From: Leifsonia sp. ZF2019
GTDB taxonomy: Bacteria > Actinomycetota > Actinomycetes > Actinomycetales > Microbacteriaceae
Reading direction: 5' to 3'
Assembly (NCBI RefSeq): GCF_019924635.1
Contig: NZ_CP065037.1
Location: 3,596,001 to 3,660,000, forward strand
DNA: 64,000 nt
How positions within the stretch are numbered: the stretch's first letter is position 1; each line of letters starts with the position of its first letter. Below are positions 1-8,164 of this stretch, in pieces. A program made the translations under genes and the position numbers. Under the pieces are notes generated by a model. That model was not told the origin of the DNA and did not search any database. It worked only from the letters and a program-made list of their open reading frames with translations.

Positions 1-740
1 GGCCGGTCGCTGAGCCGGGCACCGTCCAGCCAGGGCCGGTTGCTGCGCCGCGGCAGTTTCGACTGCGGGATGCGTCCCGCCCGACCGGTCCGCAACGCTT
101 TGACCACGGTCAGCTCGTGCCGCAACCCGCCTTTGCCCTGAACATAGAGGGCCTGGTAGATCGTCTCAGCCGTCACCCGCATATCCTCTCGCCCCGGGAA
201 CAGCAGCGGCAGCCGACCCGCGACCTGCTGCGGGGAGAACCGGGCGTTCAACTGTTCGACCACCGCGGCCCGCAACCACGGATCCTGATCGAGTTTGCGC
301 GGCTTGGGCCGGGCCCGCCGCTGACCGGCGACCTGATGCGCCACCCCCGCCTCATATTGCCACCGCCCCCGATACGACCACCTGGAACGGGCAACCTCCC
401 GCGACACCGTCGACGGTGCCACCCCGACCAGACCCGCGATCCGGCGCAACGAGAACCCCTGCGCCAACCCTGCCTGGATCAACGCCCGATCCGCCAACGA
501 CAACCTGCGCCCATGACCCCCCGCCGCGCCACCCGCACCCGACAGCCCGACACGCAACAAACCAGCACGACTCCCCGGCTCAAACCTCATGCCCGCAAGC
601 CTGGCCCACCGCTGCACCCGACCACGCGGCACCCCCACCACCACCGCCACACTCACAGCCGAAGCACCAGCCAACAACAACCCCAACGCCTCAACCCGCG
701 TCTCCAACGACGAATGCAACCCCATCCCAACCCTCCACAT
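1..740 (-). CDS. IS30-family transposase, N-terminal part (truncated by window edge)
   Basis: The reading frame is open from ATG at 740 (an alternative ATG is at 725) to the window edge, about 246 codons with no stop. After an N-terminal helix-turn-helix-like region come a second HTH ([16 protein letters not shown], then [20 protein letters not shown]) and the characteristic stretch before the DDE core, with [20 protein letters not shown] near residue 190. These match IS30 transposases, which cut and join DNA at short terminal repeats. The catalytic DDE residues fall beyond the edge. Sequence divergence from the other IS30 transposase in this window shows they are different elements. Confidence 0.85.
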   Translation of the reverse strand, partial: MWRVGMGLHSSLETRVEALGLLLAGASAVSVAVVVGVPRGRVQRWARLAGMRFEPGSRAGLLRVGLSGAGGAAGGHGRRLSLADRALIQAGLAQGFSLRRIAGLVGVAPSTVSREVARSRWSYRGRWQYEAGVAHQVAGQRRARPKPRKLDQDPWLRAAVVEQLNARFSPQQVAGRLPLLFPGREDMRVTAETIYQALYVQGKGGLRHELTVVKALRTGRAGRIPQSKLPRRSNRPWLDGARLSDR

Positions 741-773
741 CAACAAAGGGTGTTGCACTCACCACCAGAAACC
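1..773 (-). mobile_element. IS30-family insertion sequence, right-hand part, cut by window edge
   Basis: The block holds the 5' part of an IS30-type transposase gene plus its terminal inverted repeat. The putative end lies at about 748-773 (reverse strand reading ggtttctggtggtgagtgca then acaccc). It resembles the ends of the complete IS30 element at 59085-60541, including the shared GCAACAC core. The other end lies outside the window, so the target duplication cannot be checked. Confidence 0.8.
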
Positions 774-786
774 ACCGACGCCAAAA

Positions 787-809
787 CCGCGATTCGGTCC
801 AAATCGCGG
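787..809. promoter_or_regulatory. Palindrome upstream of the amino acid permease
   Basis: CCGCGATT and AATCGCGG form perfect 8-bp arms around a 7-bp spacer, 69 bp upstream of the permease ATG and just outside the IS end. It could be an operator or a remnant of sequence flanking the IS. No regulator gene lies beside it. Confidence 0.35.
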
Positions 810-877
810 GAGAACTGACCAGCGCAGTCGAGCCCCGTCGGAGGGTACTGTCGATAGCCGAGCAGGGAGGGGAGCCG

Positions 878-2449
878 ATGAGCGCACCGCACGATCCGGC
901 GGACGGGCTGGAGAACCGCCGGGAGCACCTGGGAGATGTCAGCCAGGCGGTCCAGGACTTCGCCAGCGAGCAGGAGGGGTACCACAAGGGGCTGTCGGCG
1001 CGGCAGCTGCAGATGATCGCCATCGGCGGCGCGATCGGCACCGGGCTCTTCCTGGGCGCGGGAGGCCGGCTCGAGCAGGGCGGACCACTGCTGGTCTTCG
1101 TCTACGCGATCTGCGGGTTCTTCGCCTTCCTGGTGCTCCGGGCGCTCGGCGAGCTCGTGCTGCACCGGCCGTCGTCGGGGTCGTTCGTGTCGTACGCCCG
1201 CGAGTTCTACGGCGAGAAGATGGCCTACGTCGCCGGGTGGATGTACTTCCTCAACTGGGCGATGACCGCGATCGTCGACTCCACGGCGATCGCGCTGTAC
1301 GTGAAGTACTGGAGCGTCTTTACGGTCGTCCCGCAGTGGCTCCTGGCCTTGATCGCCCTCGTCGTGGTGGTGAGCCTCAACCTGATCTCGGTGAAGGTGT
1401 TCGGCGAGATGGAGTTCTGGTTCGCGCTGATCAAGGTGGGCGCGCTGGTGGCGTTCCTCCTTGTCGGCATCGTCGTGCTGGCGGCGGGATGGCCGACGGA
1501 CCTCGGGCCGACCGGTTTCGCGATGCTGGCCGAGAACGGCTGGTTCCTGCCGCACGGCGCGGCGACCATCGGGATGGCGATCGTGCTCGTGCAGGGCGTG
1601 GTGTTCGCGTACGCGGGCGTGGAGCTCGTGGGCATCGCGGCAGGCGAGACTGAGAACCCGGAGAAGATCATGCCGCGCGCGATCAACAGCGTCGTCTTCC
1701 GCATCGCCGTCTTCTACTGCGGCTCCGTCCTGCTGTTGGCGCTGCTGCTCCCGTCGAGCGCGTACAGCGGGAGCGAGAGCCCCTTCGTCACGTTCTTCAG
1801 CCACCTCGGCGGTCCGCAGCTGAGCGCGGTCGTCGGGTCGATCATGAACTTCGTCGTGCTGACGGCGGCGCTGTCGAGCCTCAACGCGGGCATGTACTCG
1901 ACGGGGCGCATCCTGCACTCGATGGCGCAGTCCGGGGCGGCGCCGGTGTTCACCTCGCGCATGAACGCGCGCGGTGTGCCCTACGGCGGCATCCTGCTGA
2001 CGGCCGCGATCGGCGTGCTCGGCGTCTTCCTCAACCTGGTCGTGCCGAAGCAGGCGTTCGACATCGTGCTCAATGTCGCCGCCCTCGGGATCATCACCAG
2101 CTGGGCCATGATCGTCCTCTGCCAGATGCAGCTGCGCCGCTGGGCGCTCCAGGGCAAGCTGCAGCGGCCCGCGTTGCGGCTGTTCGGCGCACCCTTCACC
2201 GCGTATCTGACGCTCGCCTTCCTGGTCGCGGTGCTCGTGCTGATGGCGTTCGACTACCCGACGGGGACGTTCACGGTCGCCTCGCTGGTGGTCATCGTCC
2301 CGCTGCTGATCGCCGGGTGGTACGCGCAGCGGTCGCGCATCCTCGCGATCGCGCAGGAGCGGGAGGGGTACACCGGCGCGCATCCGGTCGTCGCCTCGCG
2401 CAGACACCCGCGCCCACGTCGCGACCGGCACGACGGACCGCGGGGATGA
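878..2449 (+). CDS. ansP: Amino acid permease, L-asparagine permease type (APC/AAT family)
   Basis: Predicted 523-residue membrane protein of the amino acid-polyamine-cation superfamily that imports an amino acid with protons. The family hallmark in TM1, [15 protein letters not shown], is at residues 49-63, and TM2-3 carry [20 protein letters not shown], closely resembling actinobacterial AnsP asparagine permeases. About 12 hydrophobic segments follow. The frame extends upstream into the IS, but the ATG at 878 has a strong ribosome site (gggaggggagcc) and begins the hydrophilic N-terminal tail normal for the family. Asparagine is the best substrate guess; other neutral amino acids are possible. 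Confidence 0.85.
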   Translation: MSAPHDPADGLENRREHLGDVSQAVQDFASEQEGYHKGLSARQLQMIAIGGAIGTGLFLGAGGRLEQGGPLLVFVYAICGFFAFLVLRALGELVLHRPSSGSFVSYAREFYGEKMAYVAGWMYFLNWAMTAIVDSTAIALYVKYWSVFTVVPQWLLALIALVVVVSLNLISVKVFGEMEFWFALIKVGALVAFLLVGIVVLAAGWPTDLGPTGFAMLAENGWFLPHGAATIGMAIVLVQGVVFAYAGVELVGIAAGETENPEKIMPRAINSVVFRIAVFYCGSVLLLALLLPSSAYSGSESPFVTFFSHLGGPQLSAVVGSIMNFVVLTAALSSLNAGMYSTGRILHSMAQSGAAPVFTSRMNARGVPYGGILLTAAIGVLGVFLNLVVPKQAFDIVLNVAALGIITSWAMIVLCQMQLRRWALQGKLQRPALRLFGAPFTAYLTLAFLVAVLVLMAFDYPTGTFTVASLVVIVPLLIAGWYAQRSRILAIAQEREGYTGAHPVVASRRHPRPRRDRHDGPRG

Positions 2450-2460
2450 CGTCCGTGTTG

Positions 2461-2479
2461 TAAGGCTAGGCTTGCCTCT
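2461..2479. promoter_or_regulatory. IdeR/DtxR-like iron box
   Basis: The 19-bp sequence TAAGGCTAGGCTTGCCTCT matches the actinobacterial iron box (consensus TTAGGTTAGGCTAACCTAA) at about 13 of 19 positions, keeping the central TAGGCT. It ends 17 bp before the ATG of the ECF S component. A further TTAGGCTGAGG follows directly. This placement would let an iron-loaded repressor block the promoter. Confidence 0.5.
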
Positions 2480-2496
2480 CTTAGGCTGAGGGAGAC

Positions 2497-3090
2497 ATGA
2501 AGAACACCAGCACGCGACTCCTCCTCACCTGCGCCGCGATCGGCGTGGCGGGTGGGATCGTCTTCTCGATCTCGGCCTATGTCTCGGGCACGCTCGCTGC
2601 GGCGGCACCGATGTTCTACGGCGCGGTGATCGGCGTGTACTTCCTCCCCGGGGTGATCGCCCAGGCGCTCCTGCGTCGCGGCGGCGTCGCGCTCATCACC
2701 TCCGTGATCGCGGGCCTGGTGTCGGTGCCGTTCCAGCCGATCGGCTTCGCTGCGGTCATGGCGGCCGGATCCATCGGGCTGCTGCAGGAGGTGCCGTTCG
2801 CGATCACGCTCTACCGCTATTGGCGGGCGTGGCTGTTCTACACGGCGGTCACCATCGCCGGGCTGATCTTCGGCGTCGGCGTGTTCGTCGCGCAGGGCGC
2901 CGACCTGGCCCAGCCGTGGGTGCAGGTCGTGCACATCGGGCTCTTCGTCGTCAGCCCCATCCTCTTCACCTGGCTGGGTCGGCTCGTGGCCGCCGGGCTC
3001 GACCGCACCGGCGCCGGCCGCGGCCTGCAGCTGCCGATCGTGCGGCCGCGCCGCCGCGACTCCGACCCGCTGCCGATGACGGCCGCCTGA
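2497..3090 (+). CDS. ECF transporter S component, YkoE-like
   Basis: 197-residue integral membrane protein with about five or six hydrophobic segments and an Arg-rich cytoplasmic tail. It sits directly before a double-ATPase gene and an EcfT gene, which is the YkoE-YkoD-YkoC order of group I ECF importers. Length and topology fit an S component, the subunit that binds the substrate. Family members are mostly linked to thiamine or its hydroxymethylpyrimidine precursor. However, no TPP riboswitch is seen upstream, and an IdeR-like box is present instead, so an iron-linked substrate must also be considered. The ATG at 2497 follows gagggaga. Confidence 0.75.
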   Translation: MKNTSTRLLLTCAAIGVAGGIVFSISAYVSGTLAAAAPMFYGAVIGVYFLPGVIAQALLRRGGVALITSVIAGLVSVPFQPIGFAAVMAAGSIGLLQEVPFAITLYRYWRAWLFYTAVTIAGLIFGVGVFVAQGADLAQPWVQVVHIGLFVVSPILFTWLGRLVAAGLDRTGAGRGLQLPIVRPRRRDSDPLPMTAA

Positions 3091-3095
3091 CCGCC

Positions 3096-4838
3096 GTGGC
3101 GGAGGGGCCGGCGCCCCTGCGGGCGCACGGGGTGCGCATCCGGCACGAGGGCGCTGAGGTGTGGACGCCCGACGGTGTTGACCTCCGGATCGCTTCTGGC
3201 GAGGTGCTCCTGGTGCTCGGCCCGAGCGGCTGCGGCAAGTCCACGCTCGCCCTCGCCCTCAACGGACTCGTCCCGCACGCGGTGTCCGCCACCCTCGAGG
3301 GCACCGTCGTCGTGAGCGGCGTCGCAACCGCCGACGCTCGCGTGGCCGAGCTCAGCGAGCACGTCGGGATGGTGTTCCAGGACCCGGACGCGCAGCTCGT
3401 CACCGGCACGGTGCTCGACGAGGTCTGCTTCGGCCCGGAGAACCGGCTCGTCCCCGCGGCGGAGGTGCTGGAACGCGCCGAGCGCGCGCTCCGGGCGGTC
3501 GGCCTGTGGGACCGCCGCGCGGACGACCCGGACACCCTCTCCGGCGGCGGCAAGCAGCGCCTCGCGATCGCCTGCGCGCTGGCGCTCGACGCTCCGCTCC
3601 TCGTGCTCGACGAGCCGACCGCCAACCTCGATCCCGTCGGCGCCGACGAGGTGTACCGGCTCCTGGGGGAGCTGACGCGCGAGGGTTCCGGCCGCGCCGT
3701 CGTGCTCGTGGAGCACAACCTCGACGCCGCGATGGGGATCGTCGACACCGTCCTGGTGCTCGACGCGGCCGGCCGGATGGTCGCGCACGGCCCGGCGGCG
3801 GAGGTGCTCCGCGATCGGGCGGAGGAGCTGGCAGGCCTCGGCGTGTGGCTTCCCACCGCCACCCTCGCGGCCCTGCGTCTGCGCGCGGCTGGGTTCGTGC
3901 TCGACCCGCTGCCGCTCACCCCGGAGGAGCTCTCCGTGGGGGTGGGGAGTGTCGCCGGCGGGCTCTCCGGCGATCCGGTCGGCCGGCCCGCCGAGACAGC
4001 TGAGATCGAGGCGATAGAGGCGACCGGCGACTCCGATCCCGCCATCGCCGTCTCCCGTCTCACCCTCCGACGCGGACGCCGGGAGGTGCTGCGCGATGTC
4101 TCCCTGCGGATCGACCGCGGCGACTTCGTGGCCGTCGTCGGGCCCAACGGCGCGGGCAAGAGCACGCTGGTTCAGGCGATCGCGGGCGTTCTGCGGCCGC
4201 CGCGCGGGGCGGTCGCGCTCGGCGCACTCGACCCCTCCCGCGCCTCCGTCTCCGAGCTGTCGGGGGCGGTCGGATTCGTCTTCCAGAACCCCGAGCACCA
4301 GTTCGTCGCCCATAGCGTGGTCGACGAACTCGCCTTCGGCCTCCGGCAGCGGCGTCTCCCCGAGCAGGAGGTCGACGACCGCGTCGATCGGATGCTGACG
4401 ACACTCGGCCTCGGGCCGCACCGCGAGGCCCACCCCTTCCTGCTGTCCGGAGGCCAGAAGCGACGCCTCTCGGTCGGGACCGCACTCATCGCGGGCGCGC
4501 CGCTGCTGGTCCTCGACGAGCCCACCTTCGGCCAGGACCGCGCCCGTGCGGCGGAGCTGCTGGAGCTCCTGGCCGCTCTGAACGCGGAAGGGACGACGGT
4601 GGTCGTCGTCACCCACGATCTCGGTCTCGCCGCCGAGTACGCCTCGCACGTCGCGATCGTGGACGACGGCCGCATCGCCGCGTTCGGGGCGACGGCGCGC
4701 ATCCTGAGCGATGCCGACCTGCTGGAGCGCGCCGGACTCCGGCAGCCGCCCCTGGTCCGCGCCCTGGCGGACGAGCGCGTGCCCGCGGGGCTGCGCGGAG
4801 CGACGCGGCTGCGCGACCTCCCCGGGGGGACGGCATGA
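3096..4838 (+). CDS. ECF transporter double ATPase (YkoD-like)
   Basis: 580-residue protein with two complete ABC ATPase modules that powers the ECF importer from the cytoplasmic face. Module 1 has Walker A GPSGCGKST at residues 42-50, signature LSGGGKQ near 148 and Walker B LLVLDEP near 168. Module 2 has GPNGAGKST near 349, LSGGQK near 450 and LLVLDEP near 470. The start chosen is GTG at 3096, five bases after the S-component stop; the open frame runs further upstream but there overlaps the S-component gene with no recognisable domain. Its stop overlaps the next start (ATGA), so EcfT is translationally coupled. Confidence 0.9.
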   Translation: MAEGPAPLRAHGVRIRHEGAEVWTPDGVDLRIASGEVLLVLGPSGCGKSTLALALNGLVPHAVSATLEGTVVVSGVATADARVAELSEHVGMVFQDPDAQLVTGTVLDEVCFGPENRLVPAAEVLERAERALRAVGLWDRRADDPDTLSGGGKQRLAIACALALDAPLLVLDEPTANLDPVGADEVYRLLGELTREGSGRAVVLVEHNLDAAMGIVDTVLVLDAAGRMVAHGPAAEVLRDRAEELAGLGVWLPTATLAALRLRAAGFVLDPLPLTPEELSVGVGSVAGGLSGDPVGRPAETAEIEAIEATGDSDPAIAVSRLTLRRGRREVLRDVSLRIDRGDFVAVVGPNGAGKSTLVQAIAGVLRPPRGAVALGALDPSRASVSELSGAVGFVFQNPEHQFVAHSVVDELAFGLRQRRLPEQEVDDRVDRMLTTLGLGPHREAHPFLLSGGQKRRLSVGTALIAGAPLLVLDEPTFGQDRARAAELLELLAALNAEGTTVVVVTHDLGLAAEYASHVAIVDDGRIAAFGATARILSDADLLERAGLRQPPLVRALADERVPAGLRGATRLRDLPGGTA

Positions 4839-5638
4839 CCTTCCTGTCGGCAGACCCCTTCGGCACCGGCGCGCCTCCCGCCGCCCGCTTCCTCCACCAC
4901 CTCAACCCGCTCTCGAAGGTGGCGGCGGTCGTACCCGCGTGGATCGCGCTGCTGTTCACGCGGGACGTCCTCACACCCCTCGTGCTGCTCGTGCTCGGCA
5001 TCCTGCTTCTGCTGGCGGGTGCGCGCCTGCGCCCGTCGCTGGTGGTGGCGCTGCTCGCCGGCGTCCCGATCGTCGTGCTGGTGATGGCGGCCAGCTTCGG
5101 GTTCTGGACGGACCCGTCCCGCGTGGCCGACCGGACCGTGCTGTTCTCCATCGGGGCGTTCGACTACACCGCCGGCGCGCTGGCCGTCGGGGTCGCGACC
5201 TCCTTGCGGCTCACCGCGCTCGTCGTGCTGGCGCTGATCGGCGGTCTCACGACGACCGGACCCGATCTCGCGCGGGCCCTGGTGGCGCACCTGCGCATCC
5301 CGTACCGCATCGGATACACGGCGGTCGCGGCCTACCGGTTCGTGCCCCGCTTCGGCGCCGAGCTCACGCTGATCCGGCAGGCGCAGCGCGTCCGGGGGGT
5401 GGCCCCCGGCCGGGGACCGATCGCCGCCTTCCGCCGCGCGTTCGCCGCGGTCGTGCCGCTGCTCGCGTCGGGCATCCGGCATGCCGACCGGATGGCGCTG
5501 GCCATGGAGTCGCGCGCGTTCGGCGCCCACCCCACGCGCACCGAGCGCACGCCGTCACGCTGGCGGGCACGCGATACGGTGTTCACGCTGCTGGCGTGGG
5601 CGGTCACCGCGGCGGTGTTCGTGCTCACGCCGCGCTGA
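4835..5638 (+). CDS. ECF transporter T component (EcfT/YkoC-like)
   Basis: 267-residue membrane protein with several hydrophobic segments, followed by the cytoplasmic coupling region typical of EcfT proteins. It carries Ala-Arg-Gly-type coupling motifs, visible here as RQAQRVRGVAPG near residue 185 and AMESRAFGAHPTR near residue 228. EcfT transmits ATPase motion to the S component. The gene overlaps the ATPase stop by four bases and ends eight bases before the stop of the convergent small gene. Confidence 0.88.
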   Translation: MTFLSADPFGTGAPPAARFLHHLNPLSKVAAVVPAWIALLFTRDVLTPLVLLVLGILLLLAGARLRPSLVVALLAGVPIVVLVMAASFGFWTDPSRVADRTVLFSIGAFDYTAGALAVGVATSLRLTALVVLALIGGLTTTGPDLARALVAHLRIPYRIGYTAVAAYRFVPRFGAELTLIRQAQRVRGVAPGRGPIAAFRRAFAAVVPLLASGIRHADRMALAMESRAFGAHPTRTERTPSRWRARDTVFTLLAWAVTAAVFVLTPR

Positions 5639-5645
5639 GCGCGGG

Positions 5646-5966
5646 TCAGGATCCGGCGGCGGTCTCGCCGGTGGCCGACTTCTCGTCCGTGATGACCAGG
5701 CCGGACGCGCGCCCGGCGGCCACGATCATCGACTCGATCCAGTCGCGGTTGATGCTGATGGCGCGCGAGCCGCTGTAGTAGATGTGGATCGGGACGCCGT
5801 TGTCGACCCAGATCGCGTGGCGTCCGCTCCCGCGCTCCACGGGGAGGGGCCAGGAGAGGAAGAAGTTCTCTCCGCGGCGGAGCTTCGTGCTGATCACGAT
5901 CTGCAGGTGCGTGAGCACCCGGTCGTCGATCTCGAAGCTCTCGCCGTTGTACGACAGGGTTCCCAC
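5646..5966 (-). CDS. DUF7882-type small protein
   Basis: 106-residue cytosolic protein of unknown function, similar to a family common in Microbacteriaceae (DUF7882; some entries carry the misleading name ATP-dependent DNA ligase, but no ligase motif is present at this size). It begins GTLSYNGESFEIDDRVLTHL and includes TKLRRGENFFLSW and INRDWIESM. A longer frame exists to 6083, but GTG at 5966 has a well-spaced ribosome site (cgaaagg, 6 bp) and matches the family start. It is divergent from the next small gene. Confidence 0.7.
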   Translation of the reverse strand: MGTLSYNGESFEIDDRVLTHLQIVISTKLRRGENFFLSWPLPVERGSGRHAIWVDNGVPIHIYYSGSRAISINRDWIESMIVAAGRASGLVITDEKSATGETAAGS

Positions 5967-6100
5967 GATCAACCTTTCGCGAGCGCCGGGACGGGTGGGG
6001 CGCTCTCCACGAGGATACCCGCGGTCCGGTATCGCTTTCGCGTGCGCGCGGTACAGTCGGAGGTGCTCGTCCCCCACCGACACCGGAGGTCCCCCCGAAT

Positions 6101-6361
6101 ATGATCGTCAACCGCCTCACCGTCGACGGCAAGGACTACTTCCTGCCCGAGCCCGTCTCCGAGTTGCGCACGAAGATCCTGGAGGCGGTCAAGGCGGGCG
6201 GCGGCTACGTCAACATCCCACCGCTGCGCGGCGGCCCCGGTGTGGACATCCTCTTCTCGCCCGGAATGCCGGTGACGTGGACGCAGATCGACGTCGGCGG
6301 CGAGGGCGATGCCGACGACGCCCCCGTCGTTCCCACCGACGCGGACCTCGACAGCCTCTGA
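6101..6361 (+). CDS. Small hypothetical protein
   Basis: 86-residue protein starting MIVNRLTVDGKDYFLPEP, with an acidic tail (DADDAPVVPTDADLDSL). No catalytic motif is visible. Small proteins of this look are frequent in Microbacteriaceae, and it shares a divergent promoter region with the DUF7882-type gene. The ATG at 6101 follows caccggagg. Function unknown. Confidence 0.7.
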   Translation: MIVNRLTVDGKDYFLPEPVSELRTKILEAVKAGGGYVNIPPLRGGPGVDILFSPGMPVTWTQIDVGGEGDADDAPVVPTDADLDSL

Positions 6362-6380
6362 CGGACCGGGTGCCTCCGGG

Positions 6381-7169
6381 TCACGCCCGCGCGGCGTCGC
6401 GCAGCCACTCGCCGAAATGCTGCTCCGGCGCAGGTCGGGCGATGTAGTAGCCCTGGGCGCGGTCGCAGCCGGCGACCCGGAGCCGGTCGAGCTGCGTGCG
6501 CGTCTCGACACCCTCGCCGACGGTGCGCATCCCGCGCTCCCGCGCGAAATCGACGACGGTCGCGATCGAATGGTCGCCCTTGACGGGAGCCACCAGCCGG
6601 CGGTCCAGTTTCAGTTCCGAGGCGCGCAGGTCGATGACGCGGCGCGGTGACGAATGCCCGGCGCCGAAGTCGTCGATCGAGACGACCACGCCGATCTCAC
6701 GCAGTCGGTCCAGTCGCCCCGCGACCCGTGCCGGGTCGGCGATGATCGTCTCCTCCGTCACCTCAAGGGTGAGGAGATGGGGATCGATCCCGGAGTCCGC
6801 GAGCTCCGCGCGGACGCTCTCGTAGAAGTCCTCCGTGGCGAGCTGCGACGGCGCCACGTTCACGGCGACATCGAGAGGCTGCCCGCTGCGCTGCCACTCC
6901 GCCGCGGCCCGGCAGCCGGCATGGAGCATTTGGCGACCCAGCTCGTGGATCGCATTGGTCTGCTCGGCGATGGGGATGAACACCGCGGGGGGCACGAAAC
7001 CGAACTCGGGATGCTCCCAGCGTCCGAGCAGTTCGGCCGCCACGACCCGCCCCGTCGACACCTCGACCTGCGGCTGGAAGTAGGGGATGATCTGTTCGCG
7101 GCGCACGGCTTCGGGCAGATCGGCGGTGAGCCGCTCGATCCGTCCGTCATCCGTCACGTTGGTCATCAC
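6381..7169 (-). CDS. EAL-domain cyclic-di-GMP phosphodiesterase
   Basis: 262-residue protein that is almost only an EAL domain, predicted to hydrolyse cyclic di-GMP to pGpG. The EAL motif itself reads AELL (E46), with the glutamate kept. The other catalytic positions look intact: NVAPSQL, EVTEETI, SIDDFGAGHSS (metal-binding DD), SELKLDRR (Lys) and GEGVETRTQL (Glu). No sensor or membrane segment is attached, so it is probably cytosolic. It is divergent from the hydrolase plus diguanylate cyclase pair, so synthesis and breakdown of the messenger are encoded back to back. Confidence 0.88.
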   Translation of the reverse strand: MMTNVTDDGRIERLTADLPEAVRREQIIPYFQPQVEVSTGRVVAAELLGRWEHPEFGFVPPAVFIPIAEQTNAIHELGRQMLHAGCRAAAEWQRSGQPLDVAVNVAPSQLATEDFYESVRAELADSGIDPHLLTLEVTEETIIADPARVAGRLDRLREIGVVVSIDDFGAGHSSPRRVIDLRASELKLDRRLVAPVKGDHSIATVVDFARERGMRTVGEGVETRTQLDRLRVAGCDRAQGYYIARPAPEQHFGEWLRDAARA

Positions 7170-7342
7170 ATCCCAGGCTGGCGGATTCGAATTCCCCCGT
7201 CAACGGGGGTTGCGGATTCGGCGATCGGGTGTAAGGGGCGTTCGCAACGGCTTACTCCGCCTCGACATGCGGCTCCGGCACCGGATAATGGGAGGACAGA
7301 CGGGCCCGCCCCGGGGTGCCGGGCCGCCGATCGAGGAGCCGT

Positions 7343-8164
7343 ATGACGACCGTCACCACCGACGAATCCGCCCGGATCCTGAGCCGCAGCAGCGTACGCG
7401 TGCGGGGCGCCGCGACCGGACGTCCACTGGTCTTCGCCCACGGATTCGGCTGCAGCCAGGAGATGTGGCGGCTGGTCGCGCCCGCGTTCGAGGCCGAGCA
7501 TCCCGTCGTCCTCTTCGATCTCGTCGGCTCAGGGGCGTCGGACCTCGCCGCCTACGATGCGGGCACGTACGACTCCCTGCACGGCTACGCCGACGACGTC
7601 ATCGAGATCGCCGAGACACTCGATCTGCACGACGCGGTGCTGGTGGGCCATTCGGTCAGCGCGATGATCGGTGTGCTGGCGGCCTCCCGCCGGCCCGACC
7701 TGTTCGGCGCGCTCGCGCTCGTCTCCCCCTCCCCCCGCTATATCGACGACATCGATTACCGCGGCGGGTTCAGCCAGGCGGACATCGACGCTCTGCTCGA
7801 CGCGCTCGACCGCAACTACCTCGGCTGGTCGGCGGCCATCGCCCCGCAGATCATGGGCAACCCCGGCACCCCCGCCCTCGGCGACGAACTGACGGAGAGC
7901 TTCTGCCGCACGGATCCCGAGATCGCGCGCCAGTTCGCCCAGGTCACCTTCCTGTCGGACAACCGCCGCGACCTGGCGAAGGTGGGCGTGCCGACGCTCG
8001 TGCTGCAGTGCTCCGAGGACATCATCGCTCCGGTCGAGGTCGGGCGGTACGTGCACGAGAGCATCCCGGGCAGCGTCTTCGTGCAGCTGGAGGCCACCGG
8101 CCACTGCCCCCACCTGTCCTCCCCGCGAGAGGTCATCGACGCCGTACGGGGGTTCCTGGCGTGA
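7343..8164 (+). CDS. RsbQ-like alpha/beta hydrolase (sensor hydrolase)
   Basis: 273-residue alpha/beta hydrolase of the RsbQ group, the bacterial relatives of the plant D14/KAI2 receptors. Family-type features are FAHGFGCSQEMWRLV (oxyanion region), GHSVSAMIG with Ser104, CSEDIIAP with the Asp near 227 and ATGHCPHL with the His near 253. RsbQ in Bacillus works with the PAS-containing phosphatase RsbP to report energy stress. Here the partner slot is taken by a PAS-GAF-GGDEF protein whose GTG overlaps this stop (GTGA at 8161-8164). The ATG at 7343 follows gaggag; longer frames upstream have no support. Confidence 0.85.
   Translation: MTTVTTDESARILSRSSVRVRGAATGRPLVFAHGFGCSQEMWRLVAPAFEAEHPVVLFDLVGSGASDLAAYDAGTYDSLHGYADDVIEIAETLDLHDAVLVGHSVSAMIGVLAASRRPDLFGALALVSPSPRYIDDIDYRGGFSQADIDALLDALDRNYLGWSAAIAPQIMGNPGTPALGDELTESFCRTDPEIARQFAQVTFLSDNRRDLAKVGVPTLVLQCSEDIIAPVEVGRYVHESIPGSVFVQLEATGHCPHLSSPREVIDAVRGFLA

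Noticed and set aside
416..877. Upstream extension of the permease frame into the IS
   Set aside because: The extension lies on the strand opposite the transposase gene, is Pro/Arg/Thr-rich and has no domain; ATG 878 has a strong ribosome site.
2400..2496. TPP riboswitch before the ECF importer
   Set aside because: The leader is too short and lacks the conserved CUGAGA and ACCUGA elements.
7087..8160. Long N-terminal extension of the diguanylate cyclase frame
   Set aside because: It overprints the hydrolase gene in another frame; the GTG at 8161 overlaps the hydrolase stop and starts the PAS domain.
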